A stretch of DNA of 40,955 nucleotides from Candidatus Bipolaricaulota bacterium (GTDB lineage Bacteria; Bipolaricaulota; Bipolaricaulia; Bipolaricaulales; Bipolaricaulaceae), in assembly GCA_938083225.1 (NCBI GenBank), contig CALKCH010000053.1, forward strand, positions 1-40,955, in the 5' to 3' direction. Each line of letters opens with the position of its first letter. The first letter of the stretch is position 1. The notes beneath the pieces are model-generated. The model saw only the letters and a list, made by a program, of their open reading frames with translations. It was not told the origin of the DNA and searched no databases. The position numbers and the translations under genes are program-made. Of this stretch, positions 17,839-27,596 are shown piece by piece.

Positions 17839-20800
17839 GTGCCCATCTCTGGCGATGACATTGCCAAGATCCGTATAGGTCTAGCCTCTCCCGAGGAAAT
17901 CTTGGCTTGGTCCAAAGGGGAGGTGACGAACTCCGAGACCATCAATTACCGCACGCATAAGCCCGAGCGGGGCGGGCTTTATGCCGAGGAGATCTTTGGT
18001 CCGGAGAACGACTACGAGTGTGCTTGTGGGAAGTACCGAGGGAAAAGGTACGAAGGCATCACCTGCGACAAGTGCGGGGTGTTGGTTACGGACTCCTCGG
18101 TGCGCCGGGTGAACATGGGGCATATACACCTCGCCAGCCCCGTGGTGCACTTCTGGTACCTCAAGGGGGTGGCCAGCCCCCTCTCCCGTCTCCTGGGCAT
18201 CAAGCGCCGGGATCTCCGGCGCATCGCCTACTACGAGACGGAAACAGCTCGGGAAGAACTGTACATCGTGACCCAGTCCACCTCGCCCAAGGTGGAACCC
18301 GGGGAGACCCTGTACGCCACAGAGCTGCGCATCCTCCAAAGCGTTTTCACGTTCCAAGCGGAACGGGCGTTTCTCCTCACGGCAAGCCCACGGATCGTAG
18401 CCGAGGAGGCCGGACGAGTGCAGTTTGAGGAGCGGAAGCTCCAAAACGGGGAGAAGTTCCGAGTTCTCGTGGTGGGGCGGCACGAGTATCCCCTGACCCT
18501 GGACGCAGAGCTGTTCGTTGAGGACGGGGACGAGGTGGCGGAGGGCGAGCTCCTCTGTGAGCGTCCCGCACGAGAAATTTGTTCCCAAACGATGTTCGAG
18601 ATGCTGCGGGCCCGCTACGACGGGGTGGACGGTCACCCGGTCGTAGAGGTGGTGGATAACCTCACGCACCTCGTGGTGCGGGTTTCGGAGAACGCTCCCC
18701 TGCGGGTGGGGCAGATGCTCTCCACGCTGGAGGTGCGAGCCTACGAGCGAGCTTACCCAGGCACGTTCGCGGCTGCGACCGGCGCAGAGGGGATCAAGAA
18801 ACTTCTCGGGGCGCTGAACCTGGAGGCCTTGGCCGAAGAACTGTGGGACGAGCTCGACCGTACCGTGAGCCAAACGGATCGCCGGCGCATCCTCCATCGA
18901 TTGGAGGTGGTAGAGCAATTGCGCCGCTCGGGGAATCGCCCCCAGGACATGGTCCTCGAGGTCATCCCCGTTCTTCCTCCCGCTCTTAGGCCCATGATCC
19001 AGCTTGAGGGTGGCAAGTTTGCCACCACAGATCTCAACGATCTCTACCGGCGCATCATCAACCGCAATAACCGGCTGAAAAAGCTCATGGAGATGGGGGC
19101 TCCGGAGATCATCCTCCGCAACGAGCGGCGGATGCTGCAGGAGGCGGTAGACGCCCTCATCCACAACGAGAAGAAGGACAATCCCATCAAAGGGCGGGAT
19201 GGCCGGCCCCTCAAGAGCCTTTCCGAGCGGATCCAGGGGAAGCAAGGCCGTCTGCGCCGGCACCTTTTGGGCCGCCGGGTGGACTACTCCGGCCGTGCCG
19301 TCATCGTGGTCAACCCCAAGCTCAAGCTCCATCAGTGTGGCATTCCCAAAAAGATGGCCTTGGAGCTCTTTAAACCCTTTATCCTCGCCCAAGTCGAAGG
19401 GCTTCCCTACGCAGATTACGACGAGGTGAAGAACCGCGCCCTGGCTGGGGAGCTCCCCGAAGTGTGGGATGTCCTGGAGAAGCTGGTGCGGGAGTATCCG
19501 GTTCTCTTGAACCGCGCGCCCACATTGCACCGACTTTCTATCCAGGCCTTCGAACCTGTGCTTGTCGACGGCGACGCCATTCAAATCCATCCGCACGTTT
19601 GTCCTCCCTACAACGCCGACTTCGACGGAGACCAAATGGCTGTACACCTGCCCCTGTCCCAAGAAGCGGTGCGGGAAGCCAAAGAGCTCATGATCTCCTC
19701 CAAGAACATCATCTCCCCGGCCCATGGTCGGCCTTTGGCCTTGCCCACCCAGGACCAGGTGTACGGCTTTTATTACCTCACCCTCTTGAACCCTGAGGGG
19801 AAAGGGAAGGGAAAGGCGTTTCGTTCCGTGGAAGAGGCCCTAAAGGCCTGGGAACTTGGGCATCTCGATTTGCATGCGCCCGTGAAGATTCGGATCGATG
19901 GGAAGCTCAGGGAAACCACGCTCGGACGGGCCCTCCTGAACCAAGTGCTGCCCCCAGACCTCCGGGATTACCAACTCCTTTGGGACTCCCGCCGCATGCG
20001 CCGCAAAATCGAGGAATGCTTCCTCCGCTACGGGTGGGAGAAGACTGCGGAAGTGCTGGACCAGCTGAAAGAGTTGGGCTTTCTGTTTGCCACACGTTCC
20101 GGGCTTACCATCTCTATTCCGGACTGTGAAATCCCCCCGGAGAAGTGGGAGATCGTCCAGGAGGCCCAGGAAAAGGTGGACCGCATCCAACACATGTACT
20201 TGCGGGGCTTGTGCACCGCGGAGCAACGGTATCAAGCGGTGACCCAGGTCTGGCGCGAGACGGTGGACCGGGTGGAGAAGGTCACCATGCAGAACTTGGC
20301 GCACAACCCGTTCAACCCAGTGTACGGGATCGTGGCCTCGGGAGCCCGGGGTTCCGCGGGCCAGGTGAAGCAGCTGGCGGGGATGCGCGGTCCCATGGCG
20401 GACCCCCAGGGACAAGTCATCGAGTGGCCCGTGATCTCTAACTTCCGGGAGGGTCTATCTATTTTCGAGTACTTCATCTCCACTCACGGCGCACGCAAGG
20501 GCACGGCAGACACGGCCCTGCGTACGGCCACCGCCGGCTATCTCACCCGCCGCCTCGTGGATGCCTGTGTGGACGTGGTGGTGAGGGAACATGACTGCGG
20601 AACCCGCCAGGGCTTGGAGGTGGATCCTCTGTACTTTACCTCCAAGGGCGAGATCATGGAGGACATCCCCGAGCGCATTTATGGTCGAGTCACCGCCGAG
20701 CCCATCCATCACCCGCTCACGGGCGAGGTGCTGGTGCCGGCGGGGACCCTGATCGATCGGGCTACCGCGGAGAAGGTGGGCAAACTCGAGATAGAGCTCG

Positions 20801-22767
20801 ATCTCACTGCTCCCGGAGTGGAAGAGCGGGCCCATCTGGCCAAGGCCGTGCAAGAAGTCGTGCATCCTCAAACTGGCCACGTTCTCCTGCGGGCGAACGA
20901 GGCCCTCACTTCCGAGCTCATCCAAGAGCTGCGGGACGCGGGGATCGAGAGGATCCGCGTACGCCCCAGGTTCATCGTGCGGTCGCCCGCCACCTGCCAA
21001 ACCCCGGGCGGGGTGTGCCAGCTCTGTTACGGCATGGACTACGCCTTCCACCGCTTGGTGGATTTGGGTACGGCTGTAGGCATCATCGCTGCTCAATCCA
21101 TCGGTGAGCCTGGTACTCAGCTCACCATGCGCACTTTCCACACTGGCGGTGTGGCCGGGCTCGACATCACCCAAGGTCTTCCCCGGGCTGAAGAGCTCTT
21201 CGAAGCCCGCAGGACCACAAAGGCTCCGCACGCCGCGGTGGCTCCGATTTCTGGGCGGGTGCTTAGGGTGGAGACAGCGCGCACCGGCCAGGATATCGTG
21301 GAAATCGAGTCTGACCCGCGTAGAGTTATCGTCCCCGCGGCTCTCCTTCAGGTGGCTGAGGGCGAGGAAATCGAGAGCAGCAAGCTTTTCTCCCTCAGAA
21401 GCCCTGGGGATGGCCGAGCTTTTGTCTTCCGCGACGGTGACCAAAACTATCTGGCCATCCTCGACGAGGATTTGGACAAAATGTACCTCCTCCCACCAGG
21501 TGTGAGCCTGAAGGTTAAACAGGGCGAGGAAGTGGAGGAGGGGCAGAGCCTCACCGAGGAATTTCACCAGGAGGCGGTGGCGGCGGAGGTGGCCGGCCGT
21601 GTGGAGATCGTAGAGGAAAAACAGCGTCGCCACCTGGTGCTCCACGGCCGCGATGGTCGGACCTACTCCTACATGGTGCCCTACGGTGCCCAAATCCTTG
21701 TGAAGAACGGGGAGGAGGTGGAGGAAGGGCAGAGACTCACCACCAAATCCCGGTCCTTGACCATTACGGCTGAAGCCGCGGGAACCGTGCTTGTCTCCGA
21801 CCGCTCCCTGGCCGTCCGGCATCGGTCCAGCCGGGGTGTGATCCTTCCCCTTCCCCCTGGGCTGGAGGTCCGCGTGGAACACGGTGCTCCTCTGCGGGCC
21901 GGACAAGAGATCCTACGGCTCGCGTGGCCCAGGCTTTCGGACACGGTGGTGGTGGAAGAGATCCAGCGGGATGGGGACCTGTGCCACGTACGGTTTCGGT
22001 TCCGGGCGCACGTGGAGTGCAGGGAAGCTGCCATCGTTCGGGAAGGGGATAAAGTAGAGCGCGGCGATCCCGTGTCCAAAGGCGTGGTCCCCCCGCAATA
22101 CCTCATGGAGGTCGCTGGGGTACGCAAAGCCTTCGACTATCTTCTCGAGGAGCTCCAGCGGGTGTACAAGACCCAAGGCGTGGACATCCACGACAAACAC
22201 TTCGAAGTGGTGCTCCGGCAGATCCTCAACAACGTGCGCATCATCGATCCCGGAGAGTCCGACTTTCTCCTCAACGACATCGTCCCGCTTGAGATTTTCC
22301 AGCGGGAGGTGGAGCGTTTGTCCCAGGAAAACGAGAAGATCCGCGCGGCTCGCGAGGAGCTGGTGGGCGCAAAGCTTCTTGCTCCCGTCACGCGGGGTGG
22401 AACGGTGGTGGCCGAGGCTGGGGAAGCACTGACCTCGGAGTTGCTGGCTCGACTAGTGGCCCTGGGTGTGCGGCAGGTGCGGGCGGAGTTGCATGGTGAG
22501 CCGCGCACCGTGCGTATCTCCGAGTATCGTCTCCCCCAAGGCGAGCGGGAGCTTCTGCGGATCTCCCGGGTGGCTTTGGTGCGCAAATCCTGGCTGGCTG
22601 CGGCTTCCTTCGAGCGAACCACTAAAGTTTTGGCCGATGCCGCGCTCCGCGGGGAAGAGGACCCCCTGGACAGCCTCAAGGCCTGCCTCATGGTGGGGAA
22701 GAAGATCCCGGTGGGAACGGGGTTCCTCCGGGACAACTCCGTTGAATCTGCGCCCCCAAAAGACTAG
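17839..22767 (+). CDS. rpoC: RNA polymerase beta' subunit
   Basis: This gene encodes 1642 residues. The first zinc site uses C61, C63, C76 and C79. The catalytic Mg motif NADFDGDQMA starts at residue 592 (D594, D596, D598). The second zinc site is C920, C1053, C1060 and C1063. The C-terminal end (VGKKIPVGTGFLRD) is canonical. At about 230 residues longer than the E. coli protein, it has a large insertion after the first 160 or so residues with hybrid-motif character ('VEDGDEVAEGELL', 'PLRVGQMLSTLEV'), as known in Thermus and Thermotoga. More such repeats lie around residues 1140-1380. The start is GTG at 17839, 6 nt after the zinc ribbon gene. rpoB is not adjacent. Confidence 0.98.
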   Translation: MPISGDDIAKIRIGLASPEEILAWSKGEVTNSETINYRTHKPERGGLYAEEIFGPENDYECACGKYRGKRYEGITCDKCGVLVTDSSVRRVNMGHIHLASPVVHFWYLKGVASPLSRLLGIKRRDLRRIAYYETETAREELYIVTQSTSPKVEPGETLYATELRILQSVFTFQAERAFLLTASPRIVAEEAGRVQFEERKLQNGEKFRVLVVGRHEYPLTLDAELFVEDGDEVAEGELLCERPAREICSQTMFEMLRARYDGVDGHPVVEVVDNLTHLVVRVSENAPLRVGQMLSTLEVRAYERAYPGTFAAATGAEGIKKLLGALNLEALAEELWDELDRTVSQTDRRRILHRLEVVEQLRRSGNRPQDMVLEVIPVLPPALRPMIQLEGGKFATTDLNDLYRRIINRNNRLKKLMEMGAPEIILRNERRMLQEAVDALIHNEKKDNPIKGRDGRPLKSLSERIQGKQGRLRRHLLGRRVDYSGRAVIVVNPKLKLHQCGIPKKMALELFKPFILAQVEGLPYADYDEVKNRALAGELPEVWDVLEKLVREYPVLLNRAPTLHRLSIQAFEPVLVDGDAIQIHPHVCPPYNADFDGDQMAVHLPLSQEAVREAKELMISSKNIISPAHGRPLALPTQDQVYGFYYLTLLNPEGKGKGKAFRSVEEALKAWELGHLDLHAPVKIRIDGKLRETTLGRALLNQVLPPDLRDYQLLWDSRRMRRKIEECFLRYGWEKTAEVLDQLKELGFLFATRSGLTISIPDCEIPPEKWEIVQEAQEKVDRIQHMYLRGLCTAEQRYQAVTQVWRETVDRVEKVTMQNLAHNPFNPVYGIVASGARGSAGQVKQLAGMRGPMADPQGQVIEWPVISNFREGLSIFEYFISTHGARKGTADTALRTATAGYLTRRLVDACVDVVVREHDCGTRQGLEVDPLYFTSKGEIMEDIPERIYGRVTAEPIHHPLTGEVLVPAGTLIDRATAEKVGKLEIELDLTAPGVEERAHLAKAVQEVVHPQTGHVLLRANEALTSELIQELRDAGIERIRVRPRFIVRSPATCQTPGGVCQLCYGMDYAFHRLVDLGTAVGIIAAQSIGEPGTQLTMRTFHTGGVAGLDITQGLPRAEELFEARRTTKAPHAAVAPISGRVLRVETARTGQDIVEIESDPRRVIVPAALLQVAEGEEIESSKLFSLRSPGDGRAFVFRDGDQNYLAILDEDLDKMYLLPPGVSLKVKQGEEVEEGQSLTEEFHQEAVAAEVAGRVEIVEEKQRRHLVLHGRDGRTYSYMVPYGAQILVKNGEEVEEGQRLTTKSRSLTITAEAAGTVLVSDRSLAVRHRSSRGVILPLPPGLEVRVEHGAPLRAGQEILRLAWPRLSDTVVVEEIQRDGDLCHVRFRFRAHVECREAAIVREGDKVERGDPVSKGVVPPQYLMEVAGVRKAFDYLLEELQRVYKTQGVDIHDKHFEVVLRQILNNVRIIDPGESDFLLNDIVPLEIFQREVERLSQENEKIRAAREELVGAKLLAPVTRGGTVVAEAGEALTSELLARLVALGVRQVRAELHGEPRTVRISEYRLPQGERELLRISRVALVRKSWLAAASFERTTKVLADAALRGEEDPLDSLKACLMVGKKIPVGTGFLRDNSVESAPPKD

Positions 22768-22784
22768 AATCGAGGTGATCGTCT

Positions 22785-23162
22785 ATGCCCACGTTTAACC
22801 AACTGGTGAAGCACGGGAGAAAACCGAACCCGTGGAAGAGCAAATCGGTGGCTTTGGCGGGATGTCCGCAAAAACGGGGTGTTTGTCTGCGCGTGTTCAC
22901 CCGCACCCCCAAAAAGCCGAACTCCGCCCTGCGCAAGGTGGCACGGGTGCGCCTGTCCAACGGGCGGGAGGTCACGGCCTACATCCCCGGTGAGGGGCAC
23001 AATCTCCAAGAGCACTCCATCGTTCTCGTCCGCGGCGGGCGAGTGAAGGATTTGCCGGGCGTGAAGTACCACATCGTGCGGGGAGCCCTGGACGCGGCCG
23101 GTGTGGAGGGGCGGCGGCAAAGTCGCTCTCGCTACGGAACCCGCAGGCCCAAGGAGGGATGA
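22785..23162 (+). CDS. rpsL: Ribosomal protein S12
   Basis: This gene encodes 125 residues of the 30S decoding centre. The [10 protein letters not shown] loop (K43, K44) and the [13 protein letters not shown] loop are intact and wild-type in form, so no streptomycin-resistance change is seen at the usual lysines. GAGGTGATC upstream is an extended match to the 16S anti-Shine-Dalgarno end. It follows rpoC by 17 nt, the normal rpoC-rpsL junction. Confidence 0.98.
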   Translation: MPTFNQLVKHGRKPNPWKSKSVALAGCPQKRGVCLRVFTRTPKKPNSALRKVARVRLSNGREVTAYIPGEGHNLQEHSIVLVRGGRVKDLPGVKYHIVRGALDAAGVEGRRQSRSRYGTRRPKEG

Positions 23163-23163
23163 G

Positions 23164-23637
23164 ATGACCACTTACGACATCGTGATCCCTGGCCGGGATG
23201 TTCTGCCCGACGTCCGCTACGGGTCAAAACTTGTGGAGAAGTTCATCAACTACATCATGTGGGACGGGAAGAAATCTCTGGCCCGGCGGATTGTGTACGA
23301 AGCCTTCGCTTTGATCGAGAAGCGCGGGGAGGGGCCGGCTTTGGAGGCCTTTCTCAAAGCAGTGCAAAACTGTATGCCCAAACTGGAGGTGCGCTCTCGC
23401 CGGGTGGGTGGCGCTACCTATCAAGTCCCATTTGAGGTTCCCCCGCACCGGCAGACGACCTTGGCTCTGCGATGGATCCGGGATGCGGCCCGGGAGCGCC
23501 CGGAGAAGACCATGGCCGAGCGCCTCGCGGCCGAGATCATTGCTGCCGCCAAAGGAGAGGGCGGAGCGATCGCCCGCAAACAGGAAGCTCACCGCATGGC
23601 CGAGGCCAACCGCGCTTTCGCTCATTACCGCTGGTGA
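23164..23637 (+). CDS. rpsG: Ribosomal protein S7
   Basis: This gene encodes 157 residues and nucleates assembly of the 30S head. 'YGSKLVEKFINYIMWDGKKSLARRIVY' (start of that stretch at residue 19 or so) and 'RRVGGATYQVPFEV' are diagnostic. The ATG at 23164 is chosen, one base after the rpsL stop and behind AAGGAGG. A GTG-started extension to 23101 would lie inside rpsL. The first ten residues (MTTYDIVIPG) differ from the usual MPRR start. Confidence 0.97.
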   Translation: MTTYDIVIPGRDVLPDVRYGSKLVEKFINYIMWDGKKSLARRIVYEAFALIEKRGEGPALEAFLKAVQNCMPKLEVRSRRVGGATYQVPFEVPPHRQTTLALRWIRDAARERPEKTMAERLAAEIIAAAKGEGGAIARKQEAHRMAEANRAFAHYRW

Positions 23638-23652
23638 TCCCCCTCCTTCCCC

Positions 23653-25737
23653 ATGGCCGACCCCTACGATTTACGCAGGGTTCGCAACATTGGAATCATC
23701 GCCCACATCGACGCCGGCAAGACCACCCTTACCGAGCGCATCCTGTTTTACGCGGGGAAGATCCACAAGATGGGGGAAGTCCATGAGGGCACCACCGAGA
23801 TGGACTGGATGGACCAGGAGCGGGAGCGCGGGATCACCATCACCGCTGCGGCGACCACCGTGTTTTGGCGCGGGCACCAGATCAACATCGTGGATACCCC
23901 CGGCCATGTGGACTTCACGGTGGAGGTAGAGCGGAGCTTACGCGTTCTGGACGGAGCCGTTGTTCTTTTTTCCGGGGTGGAGGGGGTGGAGTCCCAATCG
24001 GAGACAGTTTGGCGCCAGGCCGACCGCTACCGTGTCCCACGCCTGGCGTTCATCAACAAGCTCGATCGGCCAGAGGCTGATTTCGCCAGGGCTTTTGCGG
24101 ACATCGAAGCCAAGCTCGGAGCGGTGTCCTTGCCTTTGGTCTACCCCTGGCGCGACCCCGAAGACGGCCTCTGGGGCCTCGTGGATCTTCTGCGGTTCCA
24201 AGCCATGCGATGGGATCCTGCAAGCTTGGGGCGGGAGTTCCAGTATCTTCCTGTTCCCCCTGAGATCAGGGACGAAGCACAGATCTGGCGGGACCAGCTT
24301 TGGGAAAAGCTGAGCGAACTCTCCGACAAGATCGCTGAACTTTACCTGGCGGGAAAGGAGATTCCCCAAGATCTGGCGGTGCAGGTTCTGCGGGAAGCCA
24401 CGTTAAGACATCTTTGGGTTCCGGTCTTCGGTGGTTCCGCCTACGAGAAGATAGGGGTGCAGCCCCTTATGGATGCAGTGGTGGATTTTCTTCCCTCTCC
24501 CAAGGATCTTCCCCCGGCCCGGGGCACAGCTTTGGGCGGCGAAGCGCAGGAGATCCGGCGGCCTGATCCAGCGGAGCCCTTCGCCGCCCTGGTGTTCAAG
24601 GTTTTCACCGATCTCTATGCCGACCGACTTCTGTATACCCGCATCTATTCGGGAACCCTGAGCGAGGGGCAGATGGTGCTCAATGCCACGCAGGGCACCC
24701 GGGCCCGGGTGACCCGGATTTTCCGGCTTCACGCCAATAAACGGGAACAAATGCCCCAGGCCATGGCCGGGGACATCGTGGGTCTGATCCTTTCCGCTCC
24801 CGCCTACACCGGAAACACCCTCTGTGACCCGGAACATCCCATTCTCTTCGAGCCCATTGCCTTTCCTGAGCCCGTGGTGTTTTTGGCGGTGGAGCCGCGC
24901 TCGGAGAAGGACGAACCAGGTTTGCGCGAGGCTCTGGTCAAATTGGCTCAAGAGGATCCCACGTTCAAAGTTCAGGACGACGAGCTCACCGGCCAAATCC
25001 TCGTGGGCGGTATGGGCGAGCTGCACTTGGAGGTGTTGCTGCGCCGGTTGCGCGAGGAGTTCGGCGTGCCGCATCGGGTGGGGAAGCCGCAGGTGGTGTA
25101 CAAGGAGACGCTGGTCCGTCCGATCGAGGTGGTGGAGGAGTTCAAAAAGGTCGTGGGTGGGAAGCCGCAATATGCCTGGGTACATTTGCGCTTCGAGCCT
25201 TTGCCTCGGGGTGGGGGTTTTGAGTTTCGGGCCGAGGTTCCTGAGGATATGCTTCCCGTTCCTCTTGTGGAAGCGGTGCGGCGCGGCGTGGTTGGGGCTC
25301 TGGCGGCCAGCCCCATCGGAGGTTTTCCTGTAACGGACGTGCGGGCGGTCCTCCTTTCCGGGAAATTTCATCCTTTGGAATCCACGGAAGTGGCATTTGA
25401 AGCGGCTGGGACGCAGGCACTGAAGCGCGCTTTGCAGGAGGGCGGGGTTATTCTCCTGGAGCCGGTGGCTGAGGGCGATATAATCACGCCCAGCGAGTAC
25501 CTGGGCGAGGTTGTTTCGGATCTCAGCCGCCGCAGGGGTGAGATCCACGCCATCCAAACCCGGGGAACGGTGGACATCATTCGGTGTACCCTCCCCGTGG
25601 TGGAGACTTTTGGGTACGCTACACAGCTACGTTCCCTGACCCAGGGGCGTGCTGTTCACACCCTGCGGGTGGCCCGCTACGAAGCGGTGCCGGAGGACCT
25701 GGCCCAGGCGGTGCTGAGGAGCCGAGGTTATGGCTAG
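23653..25737 (+). CDS. fusA: Elongation factor G, divergent in domain IV
   Basis: This gene encodes 694 residues. The GTPase motifs are AHIDAGKT (17-24), RGIT (59-62), DTPGH (81-85) and NKLD (135-138), and the domain V end is normal ([15 protein letters not shown]). It moves tRNA and mRNA through the ribosome or, with RRF, recycles it. In domain IV the usual QSGGRGQYG element is replaced by [10 protein letters not shown] (about residues 500-509), and the GGxVPxxY segment after it is also altered. This may be a lineage-specific EF-G or a paralog of the spdEFG2/recycling kind. It is followed directly by rpsJ with no tuf. The ATG at 23653 has CCTTCC rather than a strong ribosome site ahead of it. 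Confidence 0.93.
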   Translation: MADPYDLRRVRNIGIIAHIDAGKTTLTERILFYAGKIHKMGEVHEGTTEMDWMDQERERGITITAAATTVFWRGHQINIVDTPGHVDFTVEVERSLRVLDGAVVLFSGVEGVESQSETVWRQADRYRVPRLAFINKLDRPEADFARAFADIEAKLGAVSLPLVYPWRDPEDGLWGLVDLLRFQAMRWDPASLGREFQYLPVPPEIRDEAQIWRDQLWEKLSELSDKIAELYLAGKEIPQDLAVQVLREATLRHLWVPVFGGSAYEKIGVQPLMDAVVDFLPSPKDLPPARGTALGGEAQEIRRPDPAEPFAALVFKVFTDLYADRLLYTRIYSGTLSEGQMVLNATQGTRARVTRIFRLHANKREQMPQAMAGDIVGLILSAPAYTGNTLCDPEHPILFEPIAFPEPVVFLAVEPRSEKDEPGLREALVKLAQEDPTFKVQDDELTGQILVGGMGELHLEVLLRRLREEFGVPHRVGKPQVVYKETLVRPIEVVEEFKKVVGGKPQYAWVHLRFEPLPRGGGFEFRAEVPEDMLPVPLVEAVRRGVVGALAASPIGGFPVTDVRAVLLSGKFHPLESTEVAFEAAGTQALKRALQEGGVILLEPVAEGDIITPSEYLGEVVSDLSRRRGEIHAIQTRGTVDIIRCTLPVVETFGYATQLRSLTQGRAVHTLRVARYEAVPEDLAQAVLRSRGYG

Positions 25738-26038
25738 GGAAAAGATCCGTATACGCATAAGGGGTTACGACCACGAGCTGGTGGACGAGGCGGTGCGCAA
25801 GATCGTGGAGGCGGTGAAGCCCACCCGCGCCAAGATCAGCGGGCCCATTCCGCTCCCCACGGAGCGTCACCTGTACACGGTCCTACGCTCGCCCCACGTG
25901 GACAAGAAATCCATGGAACACTTTGAGCTCAAGATCCACAAGCGTCTTTTGGACATTCGGGAGCCCACGGCCGCCACGATCAACGCCCTCATGGACGTGG
26001 AGCTTCCCGCAGGAATCGACGTGGAGATCAAGCTGTGA
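25730..26038 (+). CDS. rpsJ: Ribosomal protein S10
   Basis: This gene encodes 102 residues of the 30S head, which in other bacteria also pairs with NusB in antitermination. '[22 protein letters not shown]', 'GPIPLPT' and '[13 protein letters not shown]' are diagnostic. The start lies within the last codons of fusA (8 nt overlap). That removes the space where tuf normally lies and fuses the str and S10 clusters. Confidence 0.98.
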   Translation: MAREKIRIRIRGYDHELVDEAVRKIVEAVKPTRAKISGPIPLPTERHLYTVLRSPHVDKKSMEHFELKIHKRLLDIREPTAATINALMDVELPAGIDVEIKL

Positions 26039-26046
26039 GGGACGCC

Positions 26047-26676
26047 ATGGCTTTCGTCATGCTGGGGAGAAAAGTGGGTATGACCCAATGGTTTGACGGA
26101 GAGGGGCGGACCCTCGCGGCCACTGTGGTCCAAGTGGAACCCGCGGTGGTGGTGCAGATCAAAACTCCGGAGAAGGACGGCTACTCGGCTGTGCAACTGG
26201 CAGCCGGGAAGGTGAAAGAGCGCGAGCTCACTCAACCTATTCGGGGGCACTTCAAGAAAGCGGGGGTCGAGCCCAGGCGTTTCCTGTTCGAGGCGAAAGT
26301 TCCTGACCCCAGCCAATATCAGGTGGGCCAAGAGTTGGGGGTCGAGGTCTTCTCCGAAGGAGAGTTGGTGGACATAACCGGGATTTCCAAGGGTCGGGGC
26401 TTTGCTGGAACCATCAAGCGCTGGGGATTTCGCAGCCGGCCTGGTTCGCATGGACACAAATGGATTCGCCGACCAGGTACGGCCGGCCCTACGGGCCTGC
26501 GTAAGGTGGTCAAAGGCAAACGCTATCCCGGCCAGTATGGCGCAAAGCGCGTGACCGTGCGCAACCTCCAGGTGTTGGCCGTGGACAAAGACCATGGCCT
26601 CCTGGTGCTTAAAGGTTCTGTGCCGGGTACGCGCTCAGGCTTTCTCCGGATAAGGAAGCATCATGCCCAAAGCTAA
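26047..26676 (+). CDS. rplC: Ribosomal protein L3
   Basis: This gene encodes 209 residues and helps form the peptidyl-transferase surroundings. 'LGRKVGMTQWF', 'DITGISKGRGFAGTIKRWGF' and 'GHKWIRRPGTAG' are family marks. The ATG at 26047 (MAFVMLGRK) is chosen with GAGGG upstream; a GTG at 26035 overlapping the rpsJ stop is possible. The end overlaps rplD by 14 nt. Confidence 0.97.
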   Translation: MAFVMLGRKVGMTQWFDGEGRTLAATVVQVEPAVVVQIKTPEKDGYSAVQLAAGKVKERELTQPIRGHFKKAGVEPRRFLFEAKVPDPSQYQVGQELGVEVFSEGELVDITGISKGRGFAGTIKRWGFRSRPGSHGHKWIRRPGTAGPTGLRKVVKGKRYPGQYGAKRVTVRNLQVLAVDKDHGLLVLKGSVPGTRSGFLRIRKHHAQS

Positions 26677-27316
26677 ACTGTACCGTTTCCATGAGCCCAC
26701 GGCCGAGCCGGTGGAAGTGGAACTACCGCCGGAAGTGTTCGGGCTAGCGGGGAACGAGGACCTCCTGTGGCGGGCGGTGCGAGCCCATTTATCCAATCGC
26801 CGGCAGGGAACGGCCTCTGCCCAAGGGCGGGGGGAGGTGGCCGGGGGTGGCCGCAAGCCCTGGCCCCAGAAGCACACAGGGCGTGCTCGGCACGGTTCCA
26901 TTCGTTCCCCCCTTTGGCGACACGGGGGGGTAACCTTCGGACCGAAGCCCCGGGATTGGAATATGGACCTCCCCAAGAAAATGCGGCGCAAGGCTTTGGC
27001 TTGCGCGCTCTCCACCCGGGCCCAGGAGGGCCAAATTTGGCTCATCGACTGTTTGGAGTTCCCCCGGCCGCGCACAAAAGAGGCGGTGGCCCTTCTCTCC
27101 CGGCTGGGTGTTCCAGAAAGAACTCTCGTGGTGGTGGCGCCTGAAGAGTACCAGGTTCCAGTGCACAAATCTTTCGCCAACATCCCGGGTGTGGATTGCC
27201 ATCGCGCCGATCTTCTCACGACTTACACCGTCTTGGAACACGAGGCCCTTCTTTTGACTCAGAAGGCGGTGGAGGCCCTTGCCAGGAGGTTGAGCCATGC
27301 CCAGGTTAGCGCCTGA
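26663..27316 (+). CDS. rplD: Ribosomal protein L4
   Basis: This gene encodes 217 residues. The tunnel-lining loop is clear: 'GGGRKPWPQKHTGRARHGS' followed by 'SPLWRHGGVTFGPKPRDW'. It starts inside rplC and its own 3' end overlaps rplW by 20 nt, so L3-L4-L23 production is tightly coupled. Whether it also represses the operon as in E. coli cannot be seen; no S10-type leader is apparent. Confidence 0.97.
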   Translation: MPKAKLYRFHEPTAEPVEVELPPEVFGLAGNEDLLWRAVRAHLSNRRQGTASAQGRGEVAGGGRKPWPQKHTGRARHGSIRSPLWRHGGVTFGPKPRDWNMDLPKKMRRKALACALSTRAQEGQIWLIDCLEFPRPRTKEAVALLSRLGVPERTLVVVAPEEYQVPVHKSFANIPGVDCHRADLLTTYTVLEHEALLLTQKAVEALARRLSHAQVSA

Positions 27317-27590
27317 AGACATCATCATCCGTCCCATTCTTTCGGAGAAGACCTGGCGGGAGATGGAGGCCGGGAAGTACACGTTTGAGGTACATCCTGG
27401 CGCGACCAAGCCGGAGATCCGTCAGGCCGTGGAGGAGCTGTTCAAGGTAAAGGTGGAGAAGGTGTGGACCATGCACCGGCAGGGGAAACCACGGCGGACT
27501 CGGCTGGACCGCCGGCACGGGCGGACCAACATGGAGAAGCGAGCGGTGGTGAGGCTTGCGCCCGGCCACAAGATCGAGATTACGGGGTGA
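27297..27590 (+). CDS. rplW: Ribosomal protein L23
   Basis: This gene encodes 97 residues at the tunnel exit, the docking site for trigger factor and SRP. 'IIIRPILSEKTWREMEAGKYTF' (residues 9-30, quoted in part as IIIRPILSEKT) and 'VWTMHRQGKPRR' match the family. AGGAGG lies upstream within rplD, whose last 20 nt it overlaps. Confidence 0.96.
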   Translation: MPRLAPEDIIIRPILSEKTWREMEAGKYTFEVHPGATKPEIRQAVEELFKVKVEKVWTMHRQGKPRRTRLDRRHGRTNMEKRAVVRLAPGHKIEITG

Positions 27591-27596
27591 TGTCGA

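Noticed and set aside
17881-19725. Long minus-strand open frame opposite rpoC (614 codons)
   Set aside because: It is a codon-bias shadow of the high-GC rpoC gene, with His/Gly/Leu-rich composition and no family resemblance.
20455-21906. Second long minus-strand open frame opposite rpoC
   Set aside because: It has the same shadow pattern; the real zinc-site and hybrid-motif protein is on the plus strand.
24403-25557. Minus-strand open frame opposite fusA
   Set aside because: fusA is unmistakable on the other strand, and this frame has no recognisable motif or ribosome site.
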